This document shows, piece after piece, positions 1-8,087 of a DNA stretch of 14,738 bases. The DNA lies in assembly GCA_003566875.1 (NCBI GenBank), contig PXBQ01000376.1, positions 1 to 14,738 on the forward strand, given 5' to 3'. The DNA comes from Spirochaetaceae bacterium. Lineage in GTDB: Bacteria; Spirochaetota; Spirochaetia; DSM-27196; PXBQ01. Each line of letters starts with the position of its first letter. Position 1 is the first letter of the stretch. The position numbers and the translations under genes were made by a program. Below the pieces are notes generated by a model. It was not told the origin of the DNA and did not search any database. It was given only the letters and a program-made list of their open reading frames with translations.

Positions 1-418
1 CGGTCGATCCGGTGATCTCAGCCGAGTGAATGCGGCGCGCGAACGCCTTCACTCGGTCGAGCTGTTCCTGGTAAAACTCCTGGACGTTGCGCCCTTCGTG
101 CATGACCTGACGGCCGAGCCGACCGCGAGCGAGGTGGTGCAGCACCATCCGTCGCTCGCCCGTATTCATGATCTCACCGTCGGCTAACGCGCGATACTTC
201 TCGATGACCGCCTGTTCGGACGCGAGTGCAGCCAGACCCGAGAGAATCGTCTCATCGACGGCCTTTGCCGCAAAGTTGAACCGGAGACCTTCGGCGCCCG
301 GGCTCTCGTACTTCATCACTCGGTCCGGGGAAATGTCCGTCACATCGACTCGTGCGAACGAACCAACCGTGGCGAACGCGCGTGTTTCATCGAGATTCTT
401 GAACTTCAAACGAGCCAT
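1..418 (-). CDS. pgi: Glucose-6-phosphate isomerase, N-terminal part (partial, runs off the left edge)
   Basis: Seen: translating the minus strand from an ATG at 418 gives 139 codons with no stop before the window edge. The protein begins MARLKFKNLDET and carries NTGERR at residues 85-90, followed by a paired His (94-95), then a Gly-Arg-rich stretch, HEGRNVQEFY near 107-116, and HSAEITGST at the edge. A strong AGAGAGGA ribosome site lies 4 nt before the ATG. Known: NTGE-R and the following HEG/EFY block are typical of the N-terminal sugar-isomerase domain of phosphoglucose isomerase, which interconverts glucose 6-phosphate and fructose 6-phosphate in the cytoplasm (glycolysis and gluconeogenesis). 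The catalytic residues of the family lie further downstream and are outside the window. A promoter with a perfect TTGACA sits just upstream, so it is probably transcribed separately from argD, whose stop is 168 bp away. Confidence 0.88.
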   Translation of the reverse strand, partial: MARLKFKNLDETRAFATVGSFARVDVTDISPDRVMKYESPGAEGLRFNFAAKAVDETILSGLAALASEQAVIEKYRALADGEIMNTGERRMVLHHLARGRLGRQVMHEGRNVQEFYQEQLDRVKAFARRIHSAEITGST

Positions 419-439
419 CTGATCCTCTCTTTTCGATCC

Positions 440-469
440 ATGTTCGGCAGTATCGCGCGCGCGTGTCAA
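440..469 (-). promoter_or_regulatory. Likely sigma70-type promoter of pgi
   Basis: Reading the minus strand, a perfect -35 box TTGACA (469-464) is followed after 18 nt by GAACAT (445-440), a three-of-six match to the -10 consensus. The spacer is an alternating CG run. The start codon of pgi is about 20 nt further on, so the leader would be short. The -35 match is convincing, the -10 is weak, and no transcript evidence is available. Confidence 0.45.
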
Positions 470-586
470 GCGCGCCGATCAAGGGAAAGGGTTCACGCGG
501 CAGCCCCGGAGGGGACTGCTCACTTTTCGTGAAAACCCGCCATCTCTTTCATCTCGTCGGCCGGCCCTTCGTCTTCCGGTCAATTG

Positions 587-1849
587 TTACCGTTCAACGG
601 CGCCTTCGTCGAGCCCTCCGAGGATCGAATCGAGGATCGCGATCCCGGCGTCGATTTCGGCTGCCGTGATCACGAGCGGAGGCGCTATTCGGACGACGTT
701 CTTACCCGAACGCAGAACGAGCAGCCCGTGCGAACGCGCGCGCGACATGACGGTGCCGACGGCCTCGGACGCCGTGTCGGAGGGGTACGCGAGTTCGATC
801 CCACGCAGTAACCCGGCGCCGCGGAGTCCGGCGACGCACCGATGCGCGGCGGAGATCTCTCTCAGCCGCGTATCGAGGTGATCGGCCGTTGCGCGCACGC
901 GCTCGAGGAACGCAGGGTTGGTGATGACTTCCCAGACGCGCGCGGAGACCGCCGTGGTAACCGGGCCTCCGCCGAACGTCGTGCCGTGATCACCGGGTTT
1001 CAAAAGCGCGTTGATCTTCTCGGGGATCAGCGTCGCCGAGAGTGGGAGCCCACCGCCGAGCGGCTTGGACAACGTGACGATGTCCGGCCGCAGAGAGACC
1101 ATTTCCGACGCGTACAGAGTCCCCGTCCGCCCGATTCCGGTCTGGATCTCGTCGGCAATCAGAACAACGTCGTGTTTTTCACAGAGAGCCGAGAGCGCAT
1201 CGGCGAACTCGCGTGTCATCACCGAGAGTCCGCCTTCGCCCTGCACGACCTCGACGATGACCGCTGCGAACTCGTTTGAAAGCGTCTTCTCGAGAGTCTC
1301 GATGTCGTTGAACGGAGTGTGTGCGACCCCCGGCATCAGCGGTTCGAACTTCGTCTTGTACGCCGGGTTCGGCGTCACCGCCAGCGCCCCGAGCGTGCGC
1401 CCGTGAAACGCGTTGTCGAACGACAGAATCTTCGCGTGTCCCGGACCACGCGTCTCGTACGCGTACAATCGGGCGTACTTGATCGCCGCCTCGTTCGCCT
1501 CGGTACCGCTGTTACCGAAATGCACGGCCGAAAAAGGCTTCGACGCGCACGGGGTTGTAGCGGTCATCATCGTCCCGAGCCGTATCGCCGGTTCGGTCGT
1601 GTAGAGGTTCGAGATGTGGACGATTTTCCGCATCTGCCGCGCGGCGATCCGCGCGAGATCCTTTCGTCCGTATCCGAGCGCGTTTACCGCGATCCCGGCG
1701 CCGAAATCAAGGTACTTCTTCCCGGACACGTCGGCCAGATGGACGCCGCGCCCGCGGTCGAACGTGAGGAACTCTTGCGCGTAGTTGTTGGGAAACGGAG
1801 AGTTCGTGATGACCGCGCTCTTTGGCTCTTTTGCTTCTTTCGATTTCAT
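587..1849 (-). CDS. argD: Acetylornithine aminotransferase (class III, PLP-dependent)
   Basis: This 420-aa cytosolic enzyme transfers an amino group from glutamate to N-acetylglutamate semialdehyde, giving N-acetylornithine. In many bacteria it also serves lysine synthesis as succinyl-diaminopimelate aminotransferase. Seen: GNSGTEANEAA at 112-122 (cofactor phosphate binding), FHGRT at 148-152, DEIQTGIGRTG at 233-243 (the Asp pairing with the pyridine nitrogen) and SKPLGGGLP at 261-269, where K262 is the expected Schiff-base lysine. The length is normal for the family. Start choice: the frame opens 11 codons earlier, but AAGGAG at 1860-1855 lies 5 nt before the ATG at 1849, and that ATG overlaps the argB stop as ATGA. 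It is the last gene of argR-argC-argB-argD. Functional assignment within class III rests mainly on this operon context. Confidence 0.93.
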   Translation of the reverse strand: MKSKEAKEPKSAVITNSPFPNNYAQEFLTFDRGRGVHLADVSGKKYLDFGAGIAVNALGYGRKDLARIAARQMRKIVHISNLYTTEPAIRLGTMMTATTPCASKPFSAVHFGNSGTEANEAAIKYARLYAYETRGPGHAKILSFDNAFHGRTLGALAVTPNPAYKTKFEPLMPGVAHTPFNDIETLEKTLSNEFAAVIVEVVQGEGGLSVMTREFADALSALCEKHDVVLIADEIQTGIGRTGTLYASEMVSLRPDIVTLSKPLGGGLPLSATLIPEKINALLKPGDHGTTFGGGPVTTAVSARVWEVITNPAFLERVRATADHLDTRLREISAAHRCVAGLRGAGLLRGIELAYPSDTASEAVGTVMSRARSHGLLVLRSGKNVVRIAPPLVITAAEIDAGIAILDSILGGLDEGAVER

Positions 1850-2631
1850 ATGGACTCCTTCGCGGTTATCCGCGTGCCGCACTCGCCGGCTATCAGCGCC
1901 GTAAGGTCGCCGGCCTTCTTGTACTCACCGACGATTATGCGCGAGACGCCGTTCTCGATCGCTCGAACCGAAGCTCTGACCTTCGGGATCATGCCGCCCG
2001 CGATCACCCCCGCGGCGATCTCGTGTTCCGCCGCGACCGCGTCGAGCCGGTCGATCACGCGGTCATCCTTGAGTATCCCCGGGGTATCCGAGAGAAAAAC
2101 CAGCGCTTCGGCCGACACCGCGCTCGCGAGCGCAAGCGCGATGTCGTCGGCGTTGATGTTCAACGCGCCACCGCCTGAGTCCATCGACGTCGAACAAACG
2201 ATCGGCAAAAAACCCGCGGTGTCGAGTACCGTCAGGATGCGCGTATCGCACGCGGTGACGCGACCGGTTCGGCTCGGGCCGGTCGCGGCCGTGATCGGTT
2301 CCCCGACGAACAACCCTCCGTCGGAACCCGAGAGGCCGACGGCCGGGACCCCCGCGGCCGCCGACGCGCGAACCAGAGCTTTGTTCGCTTTGCCCGCGAG
2401 AACCATATCGACGACCGCCATCTCCGCGTCGCTCGTAATCCGGATACCGTCGGAAAAAACCGGCTCGTACCCGAATCTACGCGAGATCTCCGAGACCTCC
2501 GCGCCTCCCCCGTGCACGATAACGACCGAGAATTCGGCCGACAGCCGCCGGACGTCGGTGATGAGCGCGGAAAAAGCGGATATGTCGGCCGCCGCGCGGC
2601 CCCCGATCTTGATCAGCAGGCGCGGTTTCAT
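1846..2631 (-). CDS. argB: Acetylglutamate kinase
   Basis: The 261-aa product phosphorylates the side-chain carboxylate of N-acetylglutamate with ATP, the second step of arginine synthesis, in the cytoplasm. Seen: an amino-acid-kinase fold signature with K8 and GG (10-11) in KIGG, HGGG at 40-43, DGIRIT at 61-66, NINADD at 158-163, SDTPG at 181-185 and GGMIPK at 212-217 with the expected catalytic lysine K217. The length is that of the short, arginine-insensitive type: the N-terminal helix linked to arginine feedback in hexameric enzymes is absent, since the first strand begins within five residues of the start. A GGAG site lies 9 nt before the ATG. Its stop overlaps the argD start by 4 bp, and the gap to argC is 21 bp. 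Confidence 0.95.
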   Translation of the reverse strand: MKPRLLIKIGGRAAADISAFSALITDVRRLSAEFSVVIVHGGGAEVSEISRRFGYEPVFSDGIRITSDAEMAVVDMVLAGKANKALVRASAAAGVPAVGLSGSDGGLFVGEPITAATGPSRTGRVTACDTRILTVLDTAGFLPIVCSTSMDSGGGALNINADDIALALASAVSAEALVFLSDTPGILKDDRVIDRLDAVAAEHEIAAGVIAGGMIPKVRASVRAIENGVSRIIVGEYKKAGDLTALIAGECGTRITAKESI

Positions 2632-2652
2632 GGTGTTACTCTCCGTTGGAAC

Positions 2653-3702
2653 TCAGAACTCTCCGTCGAGATCGATGCCTGCGGTTTCGTCGAGCCCAAG
2701 CCTGACGTTCATATTTTGGACGGCTTGCCCCGACGCGCCCTTGAGCAGATTGTCGATGACCGAAAACACCAGGACCGTCGAACCTTCTCCATGCCACGAG
2801 ATGTCGCATCTGTTCGAGTTGCGCACGTGGCGCGTCTCGGGAAGCCTGCCGCGCGTGACACGAACAAACGGCGCGCTTTTGTACGCATTGCTGAAGAGTT
2901 CCTCGATTTCGTCGTCGGTGCGTTCGCGGTCGAGCGGTATTGCGGACGTGATCTCCATCCCTTGCCGCATTGGGACGAGGTGCGGGGTGAAAAGCAAAGC
3001 CTGTCTTTCGCCGACGGACGTCGAGAACTCGTCGAGCTGCGCGCGAATCTCCGGCACGTGTCGATGCAACAGGCCGGGCGCGTAAGGATTGGCGTTCTCG
3101 GTGCGCTCCGAGTAGAGGTACATCGCTTGTTCTTTTCTTCCGGCGCCCGAGATTCCCGAGAGAGCGTTTACGACGATAGAACCGCGCACGCACCCTGCCG
3201 AGACAAACGGTAACAGTGCGAGCAGCGTGGCGGTCGGGTAACACCCGGGGTTAGCGATCAGATCGGCACGTTCGATCTCGCGGCGACGCCATTCCGGCAA
3301 CCCGTACGCCGCGCGTTCGAGCAGATCGGGGTACGCGGGCGGCCGGCCGTACGCCGATCGGAACGTCTCATGGTCTTTGATCCGGAAGTCGGCCGAGAGG
3401 TCGATTACTACCGACGTCCCAAAAAACGGTTCGCACGCCTGCGCGGAAGCGAGGTGCGGAAGCGCCGCGAACACGACGTCCGGTCGCGCCGCGACCGCCG
3501 TCTCGATCGGCGCGAGGCATCCGTTTGTGGGGGTGAGTTTTACGAGCGCGGCGTCGGACAGACCCGGGTCAACCTCGGTCAACGCGAGGCCCGGCCGAGA
3601 GGACGTAACCGGGATGATCCGGCGAACGTCCGGGTGGCGACCGAGTAAGCGAATCAGCACGAGCCCGGTGTATCCCGTCGCTCCGAGTATGGCCACTGTC
3701 AT
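2653..3702 (-). CDS. argC: N-acetyl-gamma-glutamyl-phosphate reductase
   Basis: A 349-aa cytosolic NADPH-dependent reductase making N-acetylglutamate semialdehyde from the ArgB product. Seen: the Rossmann signature GATGYTG at 7-13, ADFRI at 104-108, NPGCYPTA at 151-158 with the catalytic cysteine C154, HRHVPEI at 213-219 carrying the conserved histidine H215, and LKGASGQAVQNMN at 320-332 near the C-terminus. Length and motif order match the common single-domain ArgC type 1. Only 5 bp separate it from the argR stop, and its ribosome site GAGGAG is formed by the final two argR codons, so the two are probably translationally coupled. The next gene in the operon catalyses the preceding step of the pathway. 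Confidence 0.96.
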   Translation of the reverse strand: MTVAILGATGYTGLVLIRLLGRHPDVRRIIPVTSSRPGLALTEVDPGLSDAALVKLTPTNGCLAPIETAVAARPDVVFAALPHLASAQACEPFFGTSVVIDLSADFRIKDHETFRSAYGRPPAYPDLLERAAYGLPEWRRREIERADLIANPGCYPTATLLALLPFVSAGCVRGSIVVNALSGISGAGRKEQAMYLYSERTENANPYAPGLLHRHVPEIRAQLDEFSTSVGERQALLFTPHLVPMRQGMEITSAIPLDRERTDDEIEELFSNAYKSAPFVRVTRGRLPETRHVRNSNRCDISWHGEGSTVLVFSVIDNLLKGASGQAVQNMNVRLGLDETAGIDLDGEF

Positions 3703-3707
3703 TATTG

Positions 3708-4178
3708 CTACTCCTCGAGGTCCGGGATCAAACCGCGTAGCTGTTCGAGGAACGCAGCCTCCGTTGCCCCCTCGCGAAGGATCGCAAGAACGGTATCGTT
3801 TCCCGCAACCGTGCCGAGAACCGCGGGGATTCCGAGACTATCCAGCGCGATCCCTACCGAATCCGCATGACCGGTCAACGTCCGGACGACGGCGATATTG
3901 CCCGATAGCTTGATCGAGACGTACCCGCGCTGAAAATCCTGGACATGATTCCGTTCGGATTCCTTGATCTCCTCGTCGCTCGGCATGCTGTAGTAGTATC
4001 CTTTCGTCTGTTCCGACATCCGGACGACCTTCAGGAGTTTCATGTCGCGCGACAGCGTTGCCTGCGTCACGACGAACCCTTCCAATCGCAAGAGATTCAA
4101 GAGCGATTCTTGACTCTGCACCCGGTTTTCACGGATGATTTTTTTAATGGCGCGTAAACGGGCTTCACGGTCTTTCAT
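3708..4178 (-). CDS. argR: Arginine repressor ArgR/AhrC
   Basis: A 156-aa arginine-dependent transcription regulator, hexameric in known members. Seen: an N-terminal winged-helix domain (about 1-70) with the recognition motif TQATLSRD around 38-45, a linker of charged residues (about 68-78), and a C-terminal arginine-binding and oligomerisation domain with GHADSVGIALD near 103-113 and the signature GTVAGNDT at 121-128. The GNDT segment corresponds to the GDDT arginine contact of characterised ArgR/AhrC, with the contacting Asp kept. It is the first gene of the argR-argC-argB-argD operon and divergent from birA, so it probably represses its own operon when arginine is plentiful. I found no clean canonical ARG box at its promoter; see the candidate sites listed nearby. 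Confidence 0.94.
   Translation of the reverse strand: MKDREARLRAIKKIIRENRVQSQESLLNLLRLEGFVVTQATLSRDMKLLKVVRMSEQTKGYYYSMPSDEEIKESERNHVQDFQRGYVSIKLSGNIAVVRTLTGHADSVGIALDSLGIPAVLGTVAGNDTVLAILREGATEAAFLEQLRGLIPDLEE
3711..3716 (-). promoter_or_regulatory. Ribosome binding site of argC inside the end of argR
   Basis: The minus-strand hexamer GAGGAG forms the last two glutamate codons of argR and lies directly before its TAG stop, 8 nt upstream of the argC ATG. This fixes the argC start and implies that ribosomes finishing argR can reload for argC. Confidence 0.7.
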
Positions 4179-4195
4179 AATCGATGGTTCCGAGT

Positions 4196-4225
4196 ATTCT
4201 TACGCCGTATACGTCTTTTTTTCAA
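4196..4225 (-). promoter_or_regulatory. Candidate promoter of the argR-argC-argB-argD operon
   Basis: On the minus strand TTGAAA (4225-4220) and AAGAAT (4201-4196) are separated by 18 nt, with the argR start 18 nt beyond the -10. Each box matches the sigma70 consensus at four or five of six bases. The spacer contains the 8-bp palindrome CGTATACG (4206-4213), a possible operator half or core. The perfect inverted repeat at 4227-4253 abuts the -35 side. Confidence 0.45.
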
Positions 4226-4226
4226 G

Positions 4227-4253
4227 CTGTCGTTCGAAGACCCGCAACGACAG
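4227..4253. repeat. Perfect 8-bp inverted repeat between argR and birA
   Basis: CTGTCGTT (4227-4234) and AACGACAG (4246-4253) are exact reverse complements separated by 11 nt (centre-to-centre distance 19 bp, close to two helical turns). It lies one base upstream of the argR -35 box and 4 bp before the birA ribosome site. It could be a dimer-binding operator, or in a birA transcript that starts upstream it could fold as a hairpin just ahead of the Shine-Dalgarno sequence. No T-run follows, so it is not an intrinsic terminator. Confidence 0.6.
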
Positions 4254-4267
4254 ACGCGAGGGTCCCG

Positions 4268-5017
4268 ATGGAACGCCGTGATATAGCCAATGCGTTCGAC
4301 GGTGCCCCGGTGTACTACGTCCCGGTAACCGACTCGACGATGAACGATGCTCGTCGACTCTCCAAGCACGGCGCGATTAACGGGACGGTCGTGTTCGCAG
4401 GAAGTCAGGATTTGGGGCGTGGCCGATTTGCGGATCGTTCGTGGGTGAGTGAAACCGGAACCGGCGTGTTGATGACCGTGATACTCGATCGTGAGCTACC
4501 GGATCTGCCGGCGCCGATCGGTGCGTTTCCGCTTCTTGCGGGCCTGGCGCTCTCGCGTGTGCTCGAGCAGGATTTTTCGTTTGATGTCGCGGTGAAATGG
4601 CCAAACGATGTCCTTGTTCACGGCAAAAAAGTGAGTGGTATTCTCTGCGAAGCGACACGTAGTTCGATCCTGTGCGGCGTGGGCGTGAACTGCAACCAAC
4701 TCGGGTTTCCCGGCGATCTGAGAAACGCGACGTCGATCGCGCGTGAGCTTGGGCGGCCCGTCGACCGCGAACGGGTAATTGCCCGCTTTCTCGTCGAGCT
4801 TCGCGTCATCGTGACCGGCGGCCGGCAGTATCCGTGGCGACGCGAGATCGAGCGCCGCCTCGCCGGCATGAATTCCGAGATCGAGGTAGTTTCGGGACTC
4901 GACCGAACGCCGGTCAAAGGCATCCTGCGCGGGGTGTGCGCCGATGGAAGCCTCGAGCTCGAAATAGCCGGAGCGAAAAAATCTTTTCCGAGCGCGGAAA
5001 TCTCGCTACGTGCCTGA
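4268..5017 (+). CDS. birA: Biotin--[acetyl-CoA-carboxylase] ligase, monofunctional (no HTH domain)
   Basis: A 249-aa cytosolic enzyme that activates biotin with ATP to biotinyl-AMP and attaches it to a lysine of carboxylase biotin domains. Seen: DSTM at 22-25, GRGR at 50-53 (the biotinyl-AMP loop), KWPNDV at 110-115, KVSGIL at 121-126, GVGVN at 137-141, then a small C-terminal SH3-like domain (about 200-249). There is no N-terminal winged helix, so it should not act as a biotin repressor by itself. Start choice: an ATG at 4184 is in frame, but GAGGG at 4258-4262 lies 5 nt before the ATG at 4268, and the family core begins right after it, which favours 4268. It is divergent from argR and 43 bp ahead of the hybrid kinase gene, so it may be the first gene of that transcript. 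Confidence 0.93.
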   Translation: MERRDIANAFDGAPVYYVPVTDSTMNDARRLSKHGAINGTVVFAGSQDLGRGRFADRSWVSETGTGVLMTVILDRELPDLPAPIGAFPLLAGLALSRVLEQDFSFDVAVKWPNDVLVHGKKVSGILCEATRSSILCGVGVNCNQLGFPGDLRNATSIARELGRPVDRERVIARFLVELRVIVTGGRQYPWRREIERRLAGMNSEIEVVSGLDRTPVKGILRGVCADGSLELEIAGAKKSFPSAEISLRA

Positions 5018-5060
5018 CTCGTACCGCGTGATGTTCGTATATTGGCCGTGGAGTTATTGA

Positions 5061-8000
5061 ATGCTACGATCCGTCCTGCCCGAGAAGCCGCTCAACACTC
5101 GCGCCGTCATACTGCTGATCGCGCTCGTCACTTTTGGCTTTGTGCTCAACCGTGCCCGGTTCCATCTATTTTTCAACGTCGATTTCATTTTTGGAAGCGC
5201 CGTGGCGATCGTGATTCTTTTCCTGTACGGACCGCTGATCGGCGTCGCTGCGTCGGTGGTCATCGCGTCGGCGACGTACATCCTTTGGCTTCACCCGTAC
5301 GCGATCTTCATTTTTGCGGCCGAGACCCTTCTCCTTGCGTTTTTCTACCGGCGCAAACACGCGAATGTTCTCGTTATCGTCGCCTCGTACTGGATTGTGA
5401 TCGGGATGCCGCTTGTCGTGCTGCTCTATCGCGGCGTGATGGGGCTTGAGATGAACGCTGTACTCGTCGTGATGATGAAGCAGGCGTTGAACGGAGTCTT
5501 CAACGCGCTCATCGCGGGTATCGCCGTCGGATTCCTCGGGCGTGTCGCGCGACGGCTCGATTTGGCTGAGATACCAGCGGCGTTCTCTTTCCGGCGAACG
5601 CTGTTTGACGTGATTACCGTATCGGTTTTGATCCCCGCCATCGTGATCATGATGATCTCCGCGCGTCGTGAGACGCATCGCGTCGAGCAAACGATTCAGC
5701 ATGTCTTGAACCTTTCGCTTTCGTCTGCGCGCGAGAGTCTGAGCGGATGGATCGATTCAAACCTGTACAGCATGGCGTCGCTCGCCGATTTCATAGATCA
5801 CACCGCGCCGAGTTCGCCCGACGACGTCCGTGAGCACTTTCACATTCTTGTGGAGTCGTCGCCTGACTTTGTCGCGGCCGGAATCGTCACCCACGCGGGA
5901 CACGTCGCGATGATCTTCCCCGACGATATGCCCGACGGCATGCCGCGATCGGGACGGCGGTACGATCCCTTCGAGGGGAGGCGCAGCGATGCACCGTCGG
6001 TCTCGGGTGTTATGCGGCTCATGACCGATGGTCCACCGATCGTCATCGTCGCGGTACCGATTCGCACCTTCGACGGTTACGTCGTGGGGTTGATCGATCT
6101 GGGGCGCTTGACGTACACGGTCCAGAGCCTGGTTGCCGGGTGGGGGATCGACGCCGTCGTAACCGACGCGAATCACGCGGTCATCGCGAGTACCGAGACG
6201 CGTCACGTCCCGGGACATCGATACACCGTGAACGACGACGTTGCGTTGTACGAGATCGAGTCGGATTTGTACGTGCGTTTTGGGTCGATCGACGACAACA
6301 TATCGATAATGGAACGCTGGAGCGACTCGGTGTACGTTCGGACGGGGGTGCTCGACGATGCGACGGGCTGGCGTATCTCGTTGAGCGCTCCGGTTCAGCC
6401 GTATCAACGCGAGCTCAACCAGCAGTACACACTTATCCTGTTCTCGATGCTGGTTGTCGTGCTCGCCGCGATCGCCGTCTCGACGATTCTGAGCCGGCGA
6501 ATGGTGTCGGCGCTTGCGGATTTGAGCCAGGCAACCGCGAATCTGCCCGGAAAAATAGTCGAGGCGACACCGATCGAGTGGCCGAGCAGCCGGATACTCG
6601 AGGTCCAGACGCTAATCGGGAACTTTCGGACGACGTCGGATCAGCTGCTCAAAAAAGTTCGTGACCTGGGGCACGCAAACACCGAACTCGTGAAGGCGAA
6701 AGCAGAGGCTGATACCGCGAACCGTGCCAAAAGCCTTTTTCTCGCGAACATCAGCCACGACCTGCGGACGCCGCTCAACGGTATACTCGGGTACGCGCAG
6801 ATTCTTCGCAACGAACAATCGCTCTCCGAGACCGACCAAAAATCGATCAAGATCATCGAGCGCAGCGCGAACCACCTTCTCAACCTGATAAACGACATTC
6901 TCGACGTGGCAAAAATCGAAACCGAGCGGCTTCAGATCGAACAGCGTCCCGTCGGCTTCCGTGCGTTCCTCGACGACATCGGCGATATGATGCGCTTACA
7001 GGCGCGAAAAAAAGGGCTCGAGTTCCGAAAAAACTTCAGCGATAACCTTCCTGAAACAGTGATGGTCGACGAGAAGCGGTTACGACAGATTCTCCTGAAC
7101 CTGCTCACGAACGCGGTGAAGTTCACCGACAGCGGGGCAATCGACTTTTCGGTCGCTCCGGATGCCGCGAAGATTCGTTTCACGGTCGAAGATACAGGAA
7201 TCGGGATTCCCTCTGACCGGCTTGACGAGATTTTCGATCCGTTTCAACAGATCGACAAACACGCCCAGAGTGACGAGGGTACGGGCCTCGGTCTCGCGAT
7301 CGTGAAACGGCTCGTCGGCATGATGGGTGGAACGATCGAGGTGCACAGCCGTCCGGGCACGGGAAGTCGATTCTCGTTTTCGTTGAGCCTCGAAACGAGC
7401 GGCGCGCTCGCGGTGCACACCGAACGGCGGCGCGTCGTCGGGTACGAGGGGCGCCGAGTATCCGTGCTGGTCGTCGACGACCGGTGGGAGAACCGGTCGG
7501 TCATGAGAAACATGCTTGAACCCATAGGTTTCACGTTTTTCGAGGCCGACGGGGGGCGGAGCGGGATCGACGCGGCGATCGAACACCGTCCGGACATAGT
7601 CTTCATGGACCTTGTGATGCCGAACCTTGACGGCTTCGAGGCGCTTCGGCGTCTGCGCGCGTCCGACGAGTGCGCGAATACCAAGATTGTCGGTGTCTCG
7701 GCGAGCGTGGCCGAGTCGATCCGGCACGAGTGCCTTCGCATAGGTTTTGACGGGTTCATACCAAAACCGGTAAGATTTGACGAGATACTCGACGAGTTCG
7801 AGCGTCACCTTGGTTTGAAATGGATCACTACGAGCGACGAACCGCCGACCGAAACCGAGTCGGACGACGGTTTACCCGAGCCCCCGTCGCAAAACGCGCT
7901 CGACTTGCTTACGAACGCGACGAAACGCGGAGATATCCGCGCGATCATCGAGATCGCCGACGAGATCGATACGGCCGAACCGCAGCGCTCGGATTTTGCC

Positions 8001-8087
8001 CGCACGGTTCGGGAGTTCGCGCGGAATTTCCAGGTCGTAAAACTCGCGCAATTTATCGGTAGGTACACAGGAAATGGAGATGATTGA
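5061..8087 (+). CDS. Membrane-bound hybrid sensor histidine kinase with C-terminal receiver
   Basis: This 1008-aa inner-membrane signalling kinase has several visible parts. Residues 15-165 hold about six hydrophobic helices, including the block DFIFGSAVAIVILFLYGPL (41-59). A further helix (181-200) precedes an extracytoplasmic segment (about 205-455) that looks like a Cache-type sensor, and a helix at 456-478 leads into a HAMP-like and coiled linker (480-555). The HisKA dimer domain follows with SHDLRTPLNG and phospho-acceptor H566. A HATPase domain carries LLNLLTNAVKF, DTGIGIP and GTGLGLAI. The receiver (801-920) has acidic pair D806-D807, phospho-acceptor D850 and K902. The final ~65 residues match an extension seen on many hybrid kinases (GDIRAI, FARNFQ) and contain no histidine, so it is not an evident HPt. 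TGGAG ends 7 nt before the ATG. The ligand is unknown. It overlaps the next kinase gene. Confidence 0.92.
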   Translation: MLRSVLPEKPLNTRAVILLIALVTFGFVLNRARFHLFFNVDFIFGSAVAIVILFLYGPLIGVAASVVIASATYILWLHPYAIFIFAAETLLLAFFYRRKHANVLVIVASYWIVIGMPLVVLLYRGVMGLEMNAVLVVMMKQALNGVFNALIAGIAVGFLGRVARRLDLAEIPAAFSFRRTLFDVITVSVLIPAIVIMMISARRETHRVEQTIQHVLNLSLSSARESLSGWIDSNLYSMASLADFIDHTAPSSPDDVREHFHILVESSPDFVAAGIVTHAGHVAMIFPDDMPDGMPRSGRRYDPFEGRRSDAPSVSGVMRLMTDGPPIVIVAVPIRTFDGYVVGLIDLGRLTYTVQSLVAGWGIDAVVTDANHAVIASTETRHVPGHRYTVNDDVALYEIESDLYVRFGSIDDNISIMERWSDSVYVRTGVLDDATGWRISLSAPVQPYQRELNQQYTLILFSMLVVVLAAIAVSTILSRRMVSALADLSQATANLPGKIVEATPIEWPSSRILEVQTLIGNFRTTSDQLLKKVRDLGHANTELVKAKAEADTANRAKSLFLANISHDLRTPLNGILGYAQILRNEQSLSETDQKSIKIIERSANHLLNLINDILDVAKIETERLQIEQRPVGFRAFLDDIGDMMRLQARKKGLEFRKNFSDNLPETVMVDEKRLRQILLNLLTNAVKFTDSGAIDFSVAPDAAKIRFTVEDTGIGIPSDRLDEIFDPFQQIDKHAQSDEGTGLGLAIVKRLVGMMGGTIEVHSRPGTGSRFSFSLSLETSGALAVHTERRRVVGYEGRRVSVLVVDDRWENRSVMRNMLEPIGFTFFEADGGRSGIDAAIEHRPDIVFMDLVMPNLDGFEALRRLRASDECANTKIVGVSASVAESIRHECLRIGFDGFIPKPVRFDEILDEFERHLGLKWITTSDEPPTETESDDGLPEPPSQNALDLLTNATKRGDIRAIIEIADEIDTAEPQRSDFARTVREFARNFQVVKLAQFIGRYTGNGDD

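Noticed and set aside
500..519. Hairpin GCAG-CCCC / GGGG-CTGC after argD as a terminator
   Set aside because: The stem contains a mismatch and no T-run follows on the minus strand, so I could not call it an argD terminator.
1319..3085. Plus-strand open frame of 588 codons across the arg genes
   Set aside because: It is antisense to argD, argB and argC, which are unmistakable families in a tight operon. The Ser/Arg/Pro-rich composition is typical of a high-GC shadow frame.
4184..4267. Earlier in-frame ATG for birA (28 extra residues)
   Set aside because: No ribosome site precedes it, it would start 6 bp from the argR start, and the extra residues do not form the winged helix of bifunctional BirA. 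GAGGG before 4268 fits better.
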